Source: an uncultured bacterium (lineage in GTDB: Bacteria; Bacteroidota; Ignavibacteria; Kapaibacteriales; UBA4661). From it: 64,000 nucleotides of DNA. Below the pieces are notes generated by a model that did no database searches, was not told the DNA's origin, and saw nothing but the letters and a program-made list of their open reading frames with translations. The stretch is from positions 28,912-92,911 of the forward strand of contig CALCNX010000091.1 of assembly GCA_937899715.1 (NCBI GenBank), read 5' to 3'. Below, one piece after another: positions 25,176 through 33,083 of this stretch (position 1 is its first letter; each line of letters opens with the position of its first letter). A program made the translations under genes and the position numbers.

Positions 25176-27200
25176 ATGCGTATTCCCGAACATCTTATCG
25201 AACAAATCCGCCGCGACACTGATATTGTCGAGGTTATTAGCGATTTTGTTATGCTTAAAAAGCGGGGACGCAATTACTTAGGGTTGTGTCCTTTTCACAG
25301 CGAAAAAACACCATCTTTCAATGTGTTGCCCGAAAAAGGTATCTTCAAATGCTTTGGCTGCGGCAAAGGCGGCGACGCGATAACGTTCATACGCGAACAC
25401 CAGAAAATGAGCTATGTGGAAGCAGTGAAGTTGCTTGCCGAACGTCTTGGCATCACGCTTCCCGACGACACAGGCGAACAAGCGCACGGCGAAAATAACC
25501 GCTACGAGAATGCGTATAACGCTCTCCGTTTTGCCGGTAATTTTTTCTACAAAAACCTCTACGGCGAACTTGGCTCGGAAGCACTGGAATACGTGCGAAT
25601 GCGGGGTTTTAGCGAAGAAACCGTGAAAAAATTTGCCCTTGGCTATGCGCCGGATAGCTTCAATGCCACAATGAATGAACTGAGGGCATTGGGTGTGAGC
25701 GAAGAAGCGCTTGTGGATGCGGGTTTGGTGGGCAAAAAAGAAGAATCAGGACGCATCTATGACCGTTTTCGCGGGCGACTGATGTTCCCGATTCAGAACC
25801 CCACCGGGCGCGTCATTGGCTTTGGCGGGCGGCGAATGAATGACGATGATAAAACGTCGGCAAAGTATCTGAACTCGCCGCAATCACTGGTCTATAACAA
25901 AAGCGAAGTGCTCTATGGGATTTTTCAAGCAAAAGATGCACTCCGGCGGCTTGAGTACGGTATTCTGGTGGAAGGGTACGCCGATTTGCTGAGTGTTTCG
26001 GAAGCGGGCTTTCACAATGTTGTGGCTTCGAGCGGCACGGCGCTGACGAAAGAGCAACTTCGGCTTTTGTCAAGATTTTGTAAAAGGCTAAAAATTGTTT
26101 ACGATTCGGATAAAGCCGGAGTCAATGCGGCTTTGCGTGGGCTGGATTTGGCAGTGGAAGAGGGCTTTGATGTAGAGATTGTGCGGCTTCCCGATGGCGA
26201 CGACCCCGACAGCATTATTCAGCGCGACGGCAAAGAAGCATTTCAGCACTGTCTCACCTCGGCGCTGTCGCTTGTGGATTTCAAAGGAGAAATTTTTCGT
26301 GAACAGGGCTTGCTTGCTACTCCTGCGGGCAAAGCAGAAGCCGTGCGCTCTATGATGGAAACGATTGCCAAAGTCCCCGACCGTATCAAACGGGACTTTA
26401 TGATACAATCCGTTGCCATGCGCTTTGCGCTCCGCGAAGAAGATTTGTACGAAGAATTGACAAAAATCCTGCGTCGCAACCAGTTAAGCGAGGCGAAAGA
26501 ACGCGCAAAACCACAGAGCCGTGAGGCGAACGATGTCCTTCCGGCAGCAGAAACAGGGAAAGCAAGTGAACAAGGGCAGCTCTTGCGTTTAGGAGAAGAA
26601 CATTCTGGAGACCGCGCAGATACTTCGGTGTCAACAGCATTAACGCGAGACGGTGATAGCTTTCTTGAGAAAACGTCTTCTGCATCACAATCTTTTTCAC
26701 AACAGCATTCACAGCAAATTTTTCCCGAAGAAGAAGAATTGTTGCGGCTTGCGCTCACCGTGGAGGGGGCATGTGCGTACATGAAGCAGAAGATGGGGAT
26801 TTCAGAAGACTTTTTTCTGAGCGCCGAAGCAAAAGCATTGTTTGTGATTATTGATGAGGCTTCAGAGAGCGGTAAGCCTCTTGAAACCTTGCTTCGTGCA
26901 TCGGCTGAGGGTGAAAATTTGCATCATGGAATTACAGGGTTGGCAATACGCCGTGAAACACCAAGCGAGAGATGGCGGGACTTCAATGTGGATATTTCGG
27001 AAGACCTTGCACGTATGATGCGAGATTGCGTTCATCGGGTGATGATGCGTACGCTCGACCTCGAACTTGCCGCGCTACACGATAGTCTCAAATATGCGGA
27101 GAACACAGATGATAGCGACAGCACATCGGCACTTCTCAGGCGAATACTGGAATTGGACACCAAAAAGCGGGATGTCCGCTCACTTTTGGTAACGCATTAA
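25176..27200 (+). CDS. dnaG: DNA primase DnaG
   Basis: 674 residues from the ATG at 25176 (MRIPEHLIEQIRR), the usual N-terminus. The zinc-binding domain has CPFHSEKTPSF and CFGCGKGGDAI. The RNA polymerase core includes FRGRLMFPIQNPTGRVIGFGGR. The Toprim segment reads LVEGYADLLSV (most relatives have EGYMD) with YDSDKAG and PDGDDPDS supplying the metal ligands. About 80 low-complexity residues (about 450-525; Ser, Gln, Glu and Lys rich) link the core to the C-terminal helicase-binding domain. DnaG makes RNA primers for lagging-strand synthesis and binds the DnaB helicase. Confidence 0.95.
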   Translation: MRIPEHLIEQIRRDTDIVEVISDFVMLKKRGRNYLGLCPFHSEKTPSFNVLPEKGIFKCFGCGKGGDAITFIREHQKMSYVEAVKLLAERLGITLPDDTGEQAHGENNRYENAYNALRFAGNFFYKNLYGELGSEALEYVRMRGFSEETVKKFALGYAPDSFNATMNELRALGVSEEALVDAGLVGKKEESGRIYDRFRGRLMFPIQNPTGRVIGFGGRRMNDDDKTSAKYLNSPQSLVYNKSEVLYGIFQAKDALRRLEYGILVEGYADLLSVSEAGFHNVVASSGTALTKEQLRLLSRFCKRLKIVYDSDKAGVNAALRGLDLAVEEGFDVEIVRLPDGDDPDSIIQRDGKEAFQHCLTSALSLVDFKGEIFREQGLLATPAGKAEAVRSMMETIAKVPDRIKRDFMIQSVAMRFALREEDLYEELTKILRRNQLSEAKERAKPQSREANDVLPAAETGKASEQGQLLRLGEEHSGDRADTSVSTALTRDGDSFLEKTSSASQSFSQQHSQQIFPEEEELLRLALTVEGACAYMKQKMGISEDFFLSAEAKALFVIIDEASESGKPLETLLRASAEGENLHHGITGLAIRRETPSERWRDFNVDISEDLARMMRDCVHRVMMRTLDLELAALHDSLKYAENTDDSDSTSALLRRILELDTKKRDVRSLLVTH

Positions 27201-27239
27201 GCAAACTATTACGAATACGGGAAAAGTATTAAGGGTAAA

Positions 27240-27261
27240 AAATACTGAATATTCAGTATTT
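27240..27261. other. Perfect 22-bp palindrome in the dnaG-susC gap
   Basis: AAATACTGAAT is followed immediately by its exact reverse complement. It lies 39 bp after the dnaG stop and about 250 bp before the SusC start. It could be an operator for the SusC operon or, less likely, the stem of a weak terminator, since no T run follows. The rest of the 309-bp gap (27262-27509) shows no gene or clear promoter. Confidence 0.6.
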
Positions 27262-27509
27262 ACTTTGGCTCTCAGAATGACTAACTTAAAAGTTGGCAGA
27301 AACCTTCTCATTTGAGTTTGGGGCTGGCTTGATTTCTCGTTTGTTGTCTTTGTCCTGTTTGCAGGGGAAAATTGCTCAACTACAAGTCTTAGCTTTAAGT
27401 ATCGGCGATTTTTCAACGTTACTTTCAAATCATATCCCTCGATTTACCACTTATTCTACATCCTGACCTCAAATTCTTGTTTTTCTCAATTTTCATAAAG
27501 TAGTTGTGT

Positions 27510-30500
27510 ATGAAACGATTGTTTCTTTTGTGTGCTGCTCTGTGTGTGATGGTGACTGCGTTTTCAGGGATTCATCTCTACGCACAAAACCGCACCGTTA
27601 CGGGCAAGGTGATCTTTAAGGACACCAAAACGGCTCTTCCGGGGACGAAAATCGTCGTCAAGGGGCGTAAAATCGGCGCTATCGCTAACCGCGACGGCGA
27701 GTATAAAATTGAGGCTCCCGAAGGCTCTACATTGGTCTTCAGTATTATCGGGCACGTGAGCCAAGAAATTAAAATTGGTGAGAAAACAACCATTGATGTT
27801 GCAATGGAACTCGACGAAATTCGCCTTGAAGACGTAGTTGTAACGGCGCTCGGCATTGAGCAGAAGAAGCGTGCCGTCAACTACGCCATCCAGGACGTAA
27901 AAGCAGGCGAGATTGTCGAATCGCAACAGGTGAACTTGGTGAATGCGATGCAGGGTCGTCTTGCGGGCGTACAGATTACCAATTCTGGTGGTGCTCCGGG
28001 CGGTAATTCCAGCATCATCATTCGTGGCGGTAACTCGGTGGATTCCGACAATCAGCCGCTGTTCATCATTGACGGTGTGCCGATGGATAACTCCACGACC
28101 ACTGAGACTGGTGCGGGCAATAGCGCCCTCAACGGGCAGCTTGCACGAAGCGTTTCCAATACCAACCGTGCGATGGACATTAACCCGGAAGATATTGAAA
28201 ACATCAGTGTTTTGAAAGGTCCTTCGGCTGCGGCGCTCTATGGTTCGCGGGCAGCAAATGGTGTTGTGCTTATTACCACCAAACGTGGCAAGGAAGGTAC
28301 AACCAACGTTACCTATAATAACTCATTTTCCTATGATGTTGTAAACCGCCTTCCACAGTTGCAGGGGGTTTACAGGCAAGGAACAAGCGGCTTTGCAGAC
28401 CCGACCACACGCCGTTCGTGGGGACCACGCTTTCAAGCAGGCGAGACCGTCTATGACAATCTGGGTACATTTTTCGTTCCTGCTTTTAGCATGGTGCATA
28501 ACATTACCGCTTCCGGCGCTAATGAAAACACGAACTTCCTTGTTTCCCTTAATCGCACCGACCAAAATGGTATCGTGCCAATGACCAACTGGAGTAGAAC
28601 ATCCATTCGGGTCAACGCCGGAGCAAAAGTGGCGGATAAATTGCAGGTTCAGGCATCAATCAATTACACCAACTCCGGTGGCAATAAAGCCTTGCAGGGT
28701 CCCGGATTATTCGGAAGTTCCGGTGGCATCTTGATAAGTACGATTTACTGGCCCCGTCACGATGATATGAAAGTGTATGAGAACCCCGATGGTTCGCGCA
28801 GGCGCTTAATTACTGATCTTGCCACCGATGCTGATAATCCGTATTGGACGCTCAAGTACAACACGATTACCGACGATGTGAATCGTATCTTGGGCAATGC
28901 AAAAATTATTTACGACCCCACGGATTGGCTGAACATTACCTATATCGCGGGGACGGATATTACCCACGAACTGACAGAATCCGTGCGCTATCCGGGTACA
29001 TCGCTTCGCAATTCATCTACGGGTGTTAGCTATGTTTTGGGTGGTCTTTCGCAATCGCAGAACTTGAATCGTATTCTCAATTCCCAACTTTTGGTAACGT
29101 TCAAAAAAGAGCTGATGGAAGGTTTGGAAGGCGAATTGTTGCTTGGAAATTGGATAGAATCCACTCGCAATTACGCTCTGGACTACGCCAGCAACCAATT
29201 TATCAATGCCGACTTTGTGAGTATTAACAACACGCCAAGCACGGAAAACCGTGTAGTGGAGCGCATTACCGAGAAGCGTCTTATCGGTTTATTTGCTCAA
29301 GCAAACTTGAGCTGGCAGAACAAACTCTTCCTTAGTCTTCGCGGTCGTAACGACTGGTCGTCTGCACTGCCGATTGCCAACCGTTCGTACTTTTATCCTA
29401 CGGTGGATGTAGGCTATGTCTTCACGGAAGACTTCGGTCGTGGTGATATTCTGAGCTATGGCAAAATTCGTGCTTCGGTGGCACAAGTCGGTAAAGATGC
29501 TACTGCATACCGCACCAATACAGCGCTTACGAGTAATACCTATTTAGGGGGCGGCTTCCGCAATGATTTCTGGGCAGGCAATCCGATTTTGAAACCGGAA
29601 ATTACGCAAGCAGCAGAGATTGGCGTAGATTTGCGCTTCTTCGATGGTGCGCTCAATCTTGATGCTGCCATTTATCAGCAAAATACTTTTAACCAGCTTA
29701 TTGCTCCCCGTGTTAGTCAGGCATCCGGCTTTATTTTTGCTTATCTGAATGGTGGTACGGTTGAGAATAGAGGTTTGGAGATAGCTTTGAGTGGTACTCC
29801 CGTTCGTGCAGGTGATTTCCGTTGGGATTTCAGTGCAAACTATACGGCGAATCAAAGCAAAGTAACCGAGCTTCCGTCAGTATTGGCGGAACTGAACCAA
29901 TCGGATGCGTGGATTATTGACAACGTGCGTGGTTCTTCTTTCCCCGGTCAGCCTTTGCAAGCAATCGCTATGAATGACTACAATCGCAATCCGCAAGGAA
30001 AAATCATTATCGACAGCGCGACCGGTTTGCCAACTGCGTTTAGTAGTGGTGTGTGGTATTATGGCGGCAACAGGCAACCCGATGCAATTATCGGTATCAA
30101 CAACAGCTTCCAGTTCGGTGGCTTAACGTTCTCGTTCTTATGGGATATTCGTATCGGTGGCAAAGTAGTGAATGGTACTGAGTGGGATATGGTTCGCGCA
30201 GGTATGAGCCTTCGCACACTTGACCGCTACAAAAGTGCGGTGCTGGACGGCGTAGTGCGTAACCGCGCTCAGGCAGACGCAAACGCGCCCGATGCGTGGG
30301 TACCGAACACTCGTGCAGTCGAGTTGACGGAAAACTACTACCGCTTCACTTTTGCCGCAGCCGGCTCGAACTTCATCGAAGATGGTTCGTGGGTGCGCTT
30401 GCGAACGGTCAATCTGAGCTATCGCTTCACCAAAGAAGTTCTGAATGCTGCCAATATCCCGCTTCGCGGGTTAGAGTTTTTTGTAACCGGGCGTAATTTG

Positions 30501-30644
30501 CTACTCTTTACACGCTATACGGGCATGGATCCTGAGGTTTCTGCCTCCGGTGCCGGTGTGCGTGGCGCAGGCTCCAACGGGCTTGATTACGGCGGCGTTC
30601 CGTCAACAATGGGCGTAACGGCAGGCTTAAAAGTATCATTCTAA
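27510..30644 (+). CDS. SusC/RagA family TonB-linked outer-membrane protein
   Basis: 1044 residues from the ATG at 27510 (a TTG at 27504 would add two residues). After the signal peptide (MKRLFLLCAALCVMVTAFSGIHLYAQ) comes the carboxypeptidase-like beta-sandwich (VTGKVIFKDTKTALPGTKIVVKG). A TonB box (LEDVVVTALGI), the plug (AMQGRLAGVQITNSGGAPGG, PLFIIDGVPMDN, ISVLKGPSAAALYGSRAANG) and a 22-strand-type barrel ending VTAGLKVSF follow. SusC proteins are the barrel of a lidded importer for glycans, peptides or other large nutrients. The matching SusD lies 33 bp downstream and a small lipoprotein after that. No glycoside hydrolase or regulator is next to them, so the substrate is open. Confidence 0.94.
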   Translation: MKRLFLLCAALCVMVTAFSGIHLYAQNRTVTGKVIFKDTKTALPGTKIVVKGRKIGAIANRDGEYKIEAPEGSTLVFSIIGHVSQEIKIGEKTTIDVAMELDEIRLEDVVVTALGIEQKKRAVNYAIQDVKAGEIVESQQVNLVNAMQGRLAGVQITNSGGAPGGNSSIIIRGGNSVDSDNQPLFIIDGVPMDNSTTTETGAGNSALNGQLARSVSNTNRAMDINPEDIENISVLKGPSAAALYGSRAANGVVLITTKRGKEGTTNVTYNNSFSYDVVNRLPQLQGVYRQGTSGFADPTTRRSWGPRFQAGETVYDNLGTFFVPAFSMVHNITASGANENTNFLVSLNRTDQNGIVPMTNWSRTSIRVNAGAKVADKLQVQASINYTNSGGNKALQGPGLFGSSGGILISTIYWPRHDDMKVYENPDGSRRRLITDLATDADNPYWTLKYNTITDDVNRILGNAKIIYDPTDWLNITYIAGTDITHELTESVRYPGTSLRNSSTGVSYVLGGLSQSQNLNRILNSQLLVTFKKELMEGLEGELLLGNWIESTRNYALDYASNQFINADFVSINNTPSTENRVVERITEKRLIGLFAQANLSWQNKLFLSLRGRNDWSSALPIANRSYFYPTVDVGYVFTEDFGRGDILSYGKIRASVAQVGKDATAYRTNTALTSNTYLGGGFRNDFWAGNPILKPEITQAAEIGVDLRFFDGALNLDAAIYQQNTFNQLIAPRVSQASGFIFAYLNGGTVENRGLEIALSGTPVRAGDFRWDFSANYTANQSKVTELPSVLAELNQSDAWIIDNVRGSSFPGQPLQAIAMNDYNRNPQGKIIIDSATGLPTAFSSGVWYYGGNRQPDAIIGINNSFQFGGLTFSFLWDIRIGGKVVNGTEWDMVRAGMSLRTLDRYKSAVLDGVVRNRAQADANAPDAWVPNTRAVELTENYYRFTFAAAGSNFIEDGSWVRLRTVNLSYRFTKEVLNAANIPLRGLEFFVTGRNLLLFTRYTGMDPEVSASGAGVRGAGSNGLDYGGVPSTMGVTAGLKVSF

Positions 30645-30677
30645 CATTCCATTGAAACCATACAATTTTTGAATATT

Positions 30678-32228
30678 ATGAAATCACGAATTTCCCTTGC
30701 GCTCCTTGTGGCTTTGAGTATTAGCGCCAGCCTCATCAGCGCTTGCGATGCGTTCTTGGACGTAAATCGTAACCCGAACTACCCCGAAGATGCCTCGCCG
30801 TCGGCAAAGTTGCCAAGCATCATTGCAAACGGCTTACAACAGCAATCAGCGCTCAGTGTTCTTGTAACGGCACACTTTACGCAGCACATAGCAGGACGCA
30901 CTGCGGCTAATGCAAACGACCAATTCTTCCTTTCGCCTCCGGCAAATCCATTTAACAACACATATTTTCAGGGGGCAAGCAATATTCCGCCGATGATTGA
31001 GCGTGCCACACGCGAGCAAGCATGGCATTATGTTGGCGCCGGAAAAGTGCTGATGGCAGCGCTGATTTTCCATGTCAGCGATATTCACGGCAACGTTCCT
31101 TACACCGATGCTTTCCGAGGTGCAGAAAACTTCACGCCCAAATATGATTCGCAAGAGTCTATTTATGCGGCAATGGACAAACTCTTGGATGAGGCTATTG
31201 TAGAGTTTGGCAAGACTCAGCCCGCTTCGGCAGTTGCTTTTAATGCCAGTGCCGATATTTTGTTTGGCGGCAATACGCAACGCTGGATTCGCTTTGCAAA
31301 CGGCTTGAAAGCTCGCCAGTATAATCACCTGACCAAAAAATCTACCTATAATGCGCAGCGCGTTTTGGATGCGATTGATAAAGCAATCAACAATAATGCT
31401 GATGATGCGCAAGTAGCGTTCAGTTCTGCGCAAGTAGGGCATACGAATTTTTGGGCATACCAACGCGCCAATGCTCCCACACGGACATTCGGGCGATATT
31501 TTATCAATATGATTGACGGCACAACACTTGGTTTCCGCGACCCACGCTATGTCATTATCGCACCGGACACCAACCGTTCCAAGGGTGCAGTCAATGGTTC
31601 AGGCTTGCCGACCTCTCCCGTAGGGATGACCTCGGCGGGTGTGTCGGATTTCTACGGACGCTATAACCTCACCACGCCAATAACTTCTACTGTTGCTGCG
31701 CCTGCGGCAAGCGTTGCACCGGCAATCGAAGGCTGGTATGCCAGAACAGTCGGCGTACAACTTATTCTGACCAATGCAGAAATGCGTTTTGTGGAGGCAG
31801 AAGCGGCTTTCCGTGCGGGCAACCGCGACCGCGCATATACGGCGTTCCGTGCCGGCATCACTGCCCATATGGACAAATTGGGCGTTCCGGCTGCTGACCG
31901 CACTGCGTATTTAGCAAGTGTGGCTGTTCCGCAATCGGCAGCAACACTGACGCTGGCAAATATTATGCAGCAAAAATATATTGCTATGTTCTTGCACCAC
32001 GAAGCGTGGGTGGATATGCGCCGTATGGACTATAGCCCAACGGTCTATACGAATTTCGCGCCACCGACAAATCCCAATTCGCAACTTATGGGAGCGTACC
32101 CACGCCGTTTCCTACCCGGCTCGGCAGAACTGCTCTATAATCGTAATAATGCGTACTCTGAGGTTGACCCGGCTGGCGTGGCGGATGCAACATGGATCGT
32201 TACGCCGATGTGGTGGGACAAACCGTAA
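30678..32228 (+). CDS. SusD/RagB family nutrient-binding lipoprotein
   Basis: 516 residues from the ATG at 30678 (MKSRISLALLVALSISASLISACDAFLDVN). The lipobox LISAC followed by an acidic residue marks a surface-exposed lipoprotein. The SusD fold is shown by FLDVNRNPNYPEDA, VGAGKVLMAALIFHVSDIHGNVPYTDAF and the C-terminal RRMDYSP and ARRFLPGSA-like region (AYPRRFLPGS). This variant matches the SusD-like group with the GNVPYTDAF motif. It forms the lid on the SusC barrel encoded just upstream. Confidence 0.92.
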   Translation: MKSRISLALLVALSISASLISACDAFLDVNRNPNYPEDASPSAKLPSIIANGLQQQSALSVLVTAHFTQHIAGRTAANANDQFFLSPPANPFNNTYFQGASNIPPMIERATREQAWHYVGAGKVLMAALIFHVSDIHGNVPYTDAFRGAENFTPKYDSQESIYAAMDKLLDEAIVEFGKTQPASAVAFNASADILFGGNTQRWIRFANGLKARQYNHLTKKSTYNAQRVLDAIDKAINNNADDAQVAFSSAQVGHTNFWAYQRANAPTRTFGRYFINMIDGTTLGFRDPRYVIIAPDTNRSKGAVNGSGLPTSPVGMTSAGVSDFYGRYNLTTPITSTVAAPAASVAPAIEGWYARTVGVQLILTNAEMRFVEAEAAFRAGNRDRAYTAFRAGITAHMDKLGVPAADRTAYLASVAVPQSAATLTLANIMQQKYIAMFLHHEAWVDMRRMDYSPTVYTNFAPPTNPNSQLMGAYPRRFLPGSAELLYNRNNAYSEVDPAGVADATWIVTPMWWDKP

Positions 32229-32230
32229 GG

Positions 32231-32261
32231 AATTACGAATTTTCAATTACGAATTACGAAT
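32231..32261. repeat. Short AATTACGAA direct repeats
   Basis: Three copies of AATTACGAA(T) or a close variant occur within 31 bp of the SusD-lipoprotein gap. Such AATTACGAATT strings are familiar as intergenic simple repeats; no function is implied. Confidence 0.6.
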
Positions 32262-32281
32262 CATTATTTGAACAAATTTTT

Positions 32282-32755
32282 ATGAAAACTCTTATTTCAT
32301 GCGCTCTTGTGGCGGTTATTCTGCTTGCAGCTTGCGAGCGGCAGTTCCCGACTACGCCGGGCGTGGTGTCGGCGGATATTTTTCCCATCATTCAAACATC
32401 GAATGCGTGGGCGTTTGGCACAACGCAAACACCGGGTAAAGCTATTGAATTTGAACTACAGTTCAATTCATATACCGCGATAAAAGCAGTTAATGCTTAT
32501 CAGGTTATTAACCGCACCACAGGTAGTACGACAACACGCGATACGACACTCTTTTTTGGTCCTCAATACAAGTCCGGTTACTCGAAGGATAAAGGCGCAG
32601 ACACGTTGCTCATTACGTACACCGTTCCGACGATTGCTCGCCCTATGGGTACGACCGTGGCAGTCAATATCGTAGCGGAAGTAGTGAACCAAAACGGTTT
32701 ATTCAAACGCCGTGCTTTTAGTACAGCAAACGGGTTTACGGTACCGGCACAGTAA
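32282..32755 (+). CDS. Small lipoprotein, third gene of the SusC/SusD operon
   Basis: 157 residues from the ATG at 32282 (MKTLISCALVAVILLAACERQ). The lipobox LLAAC gives Cys as mature residue 1, followed by Glu-Arg. The mature part is beta-rich with Thr and Val-Ile strands (AIEFELQFNSYTAIKAVNAY, RPMGTTVAVNIVAEV), suggesting an Ig-like fold of about 130 residues; I do not recognise the family. It lies 53 bp after susD and is followed by a terminator, so it is the last gene of the operon. Position suggests a surface accessory lipoprotein (SusE/SGBP-like) that helps bind the substrate; this is inference. Confidence 0.75.
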   Translation: MKTLISCALVAVILLAACERQFPTTPGVVSADIFPIIQTSNAWAFGTTQTPGKAIEFELQFNSYTAIKAVNAYQVINRTTGSTTTRDTTLFFGPQYKSGYSKDKGADTLLITYTVPTIARPMGTTVAVNIVAEVVNQNGLFKRRAFSTANGFTVPAQ

Positions 32756-32789
32756 ACTTTCGCCGGAAATGATATTGGAATAAAAAAGG

Positions 32790-32826
32790 AAACGCCGCTT
32801 CGGGCTTAGTTCGGAGCGGCGTTTTG
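32790..32826 (+). terminator. Rho-independent terminator of the SusCD-lipoprotein operon
   Basis: AAACGCCGCT pairs with AGCGGCGTTT across a 15-base loop, with TTTTG downstream. Confidence 0.85.
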
Positions 32827-32921
32827 TGCTTACGAGGAATGATGTTTTTGTAAAGAGTGCTTATGCCACTGTAATAATTAGGGCAGAATCAGGTTTCGCC
32901 GACAAAAAAGTACGAAAACCA

Positions 32922-32951
32922 TTGGAAAATCAAGACAAAACCGTATATTTG
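32922..32951 (+). promoter_or_regulatory. Bacteroidota-type promoter for the PpiD-like gene
   Basis: TTG at 32922-32924, 19 bp, then TATATTTG at 32944-32951, matching the TTTG-N19-TAnnTTTG consensus. It predicts a leader of about 125 bases before the start at 33084. Apart from this and the upstream terminator, the 328-bp gap shows no gene. Confidence 0.6.
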
Positions 32952-33083
32952 TAGTCTATGCCTTTTTGCATAGAAATTAAAATTCTATGTAACGCTTGCG
33001 AAATCAAGTGCTTACGCTAAAAAGTCAATAAAATCACGTTTTACGCACACTTCATTACGATTTATTGAAAGGGCAACCTGACA

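Noticed and set aside
27504..32755. Full polysaccharide utilisation locus
   Set aside because: SusC, SusD and a lipoprotein are present but no glycoside hydrolase, lyase, or regulator is linked, so glycan use is not supported.
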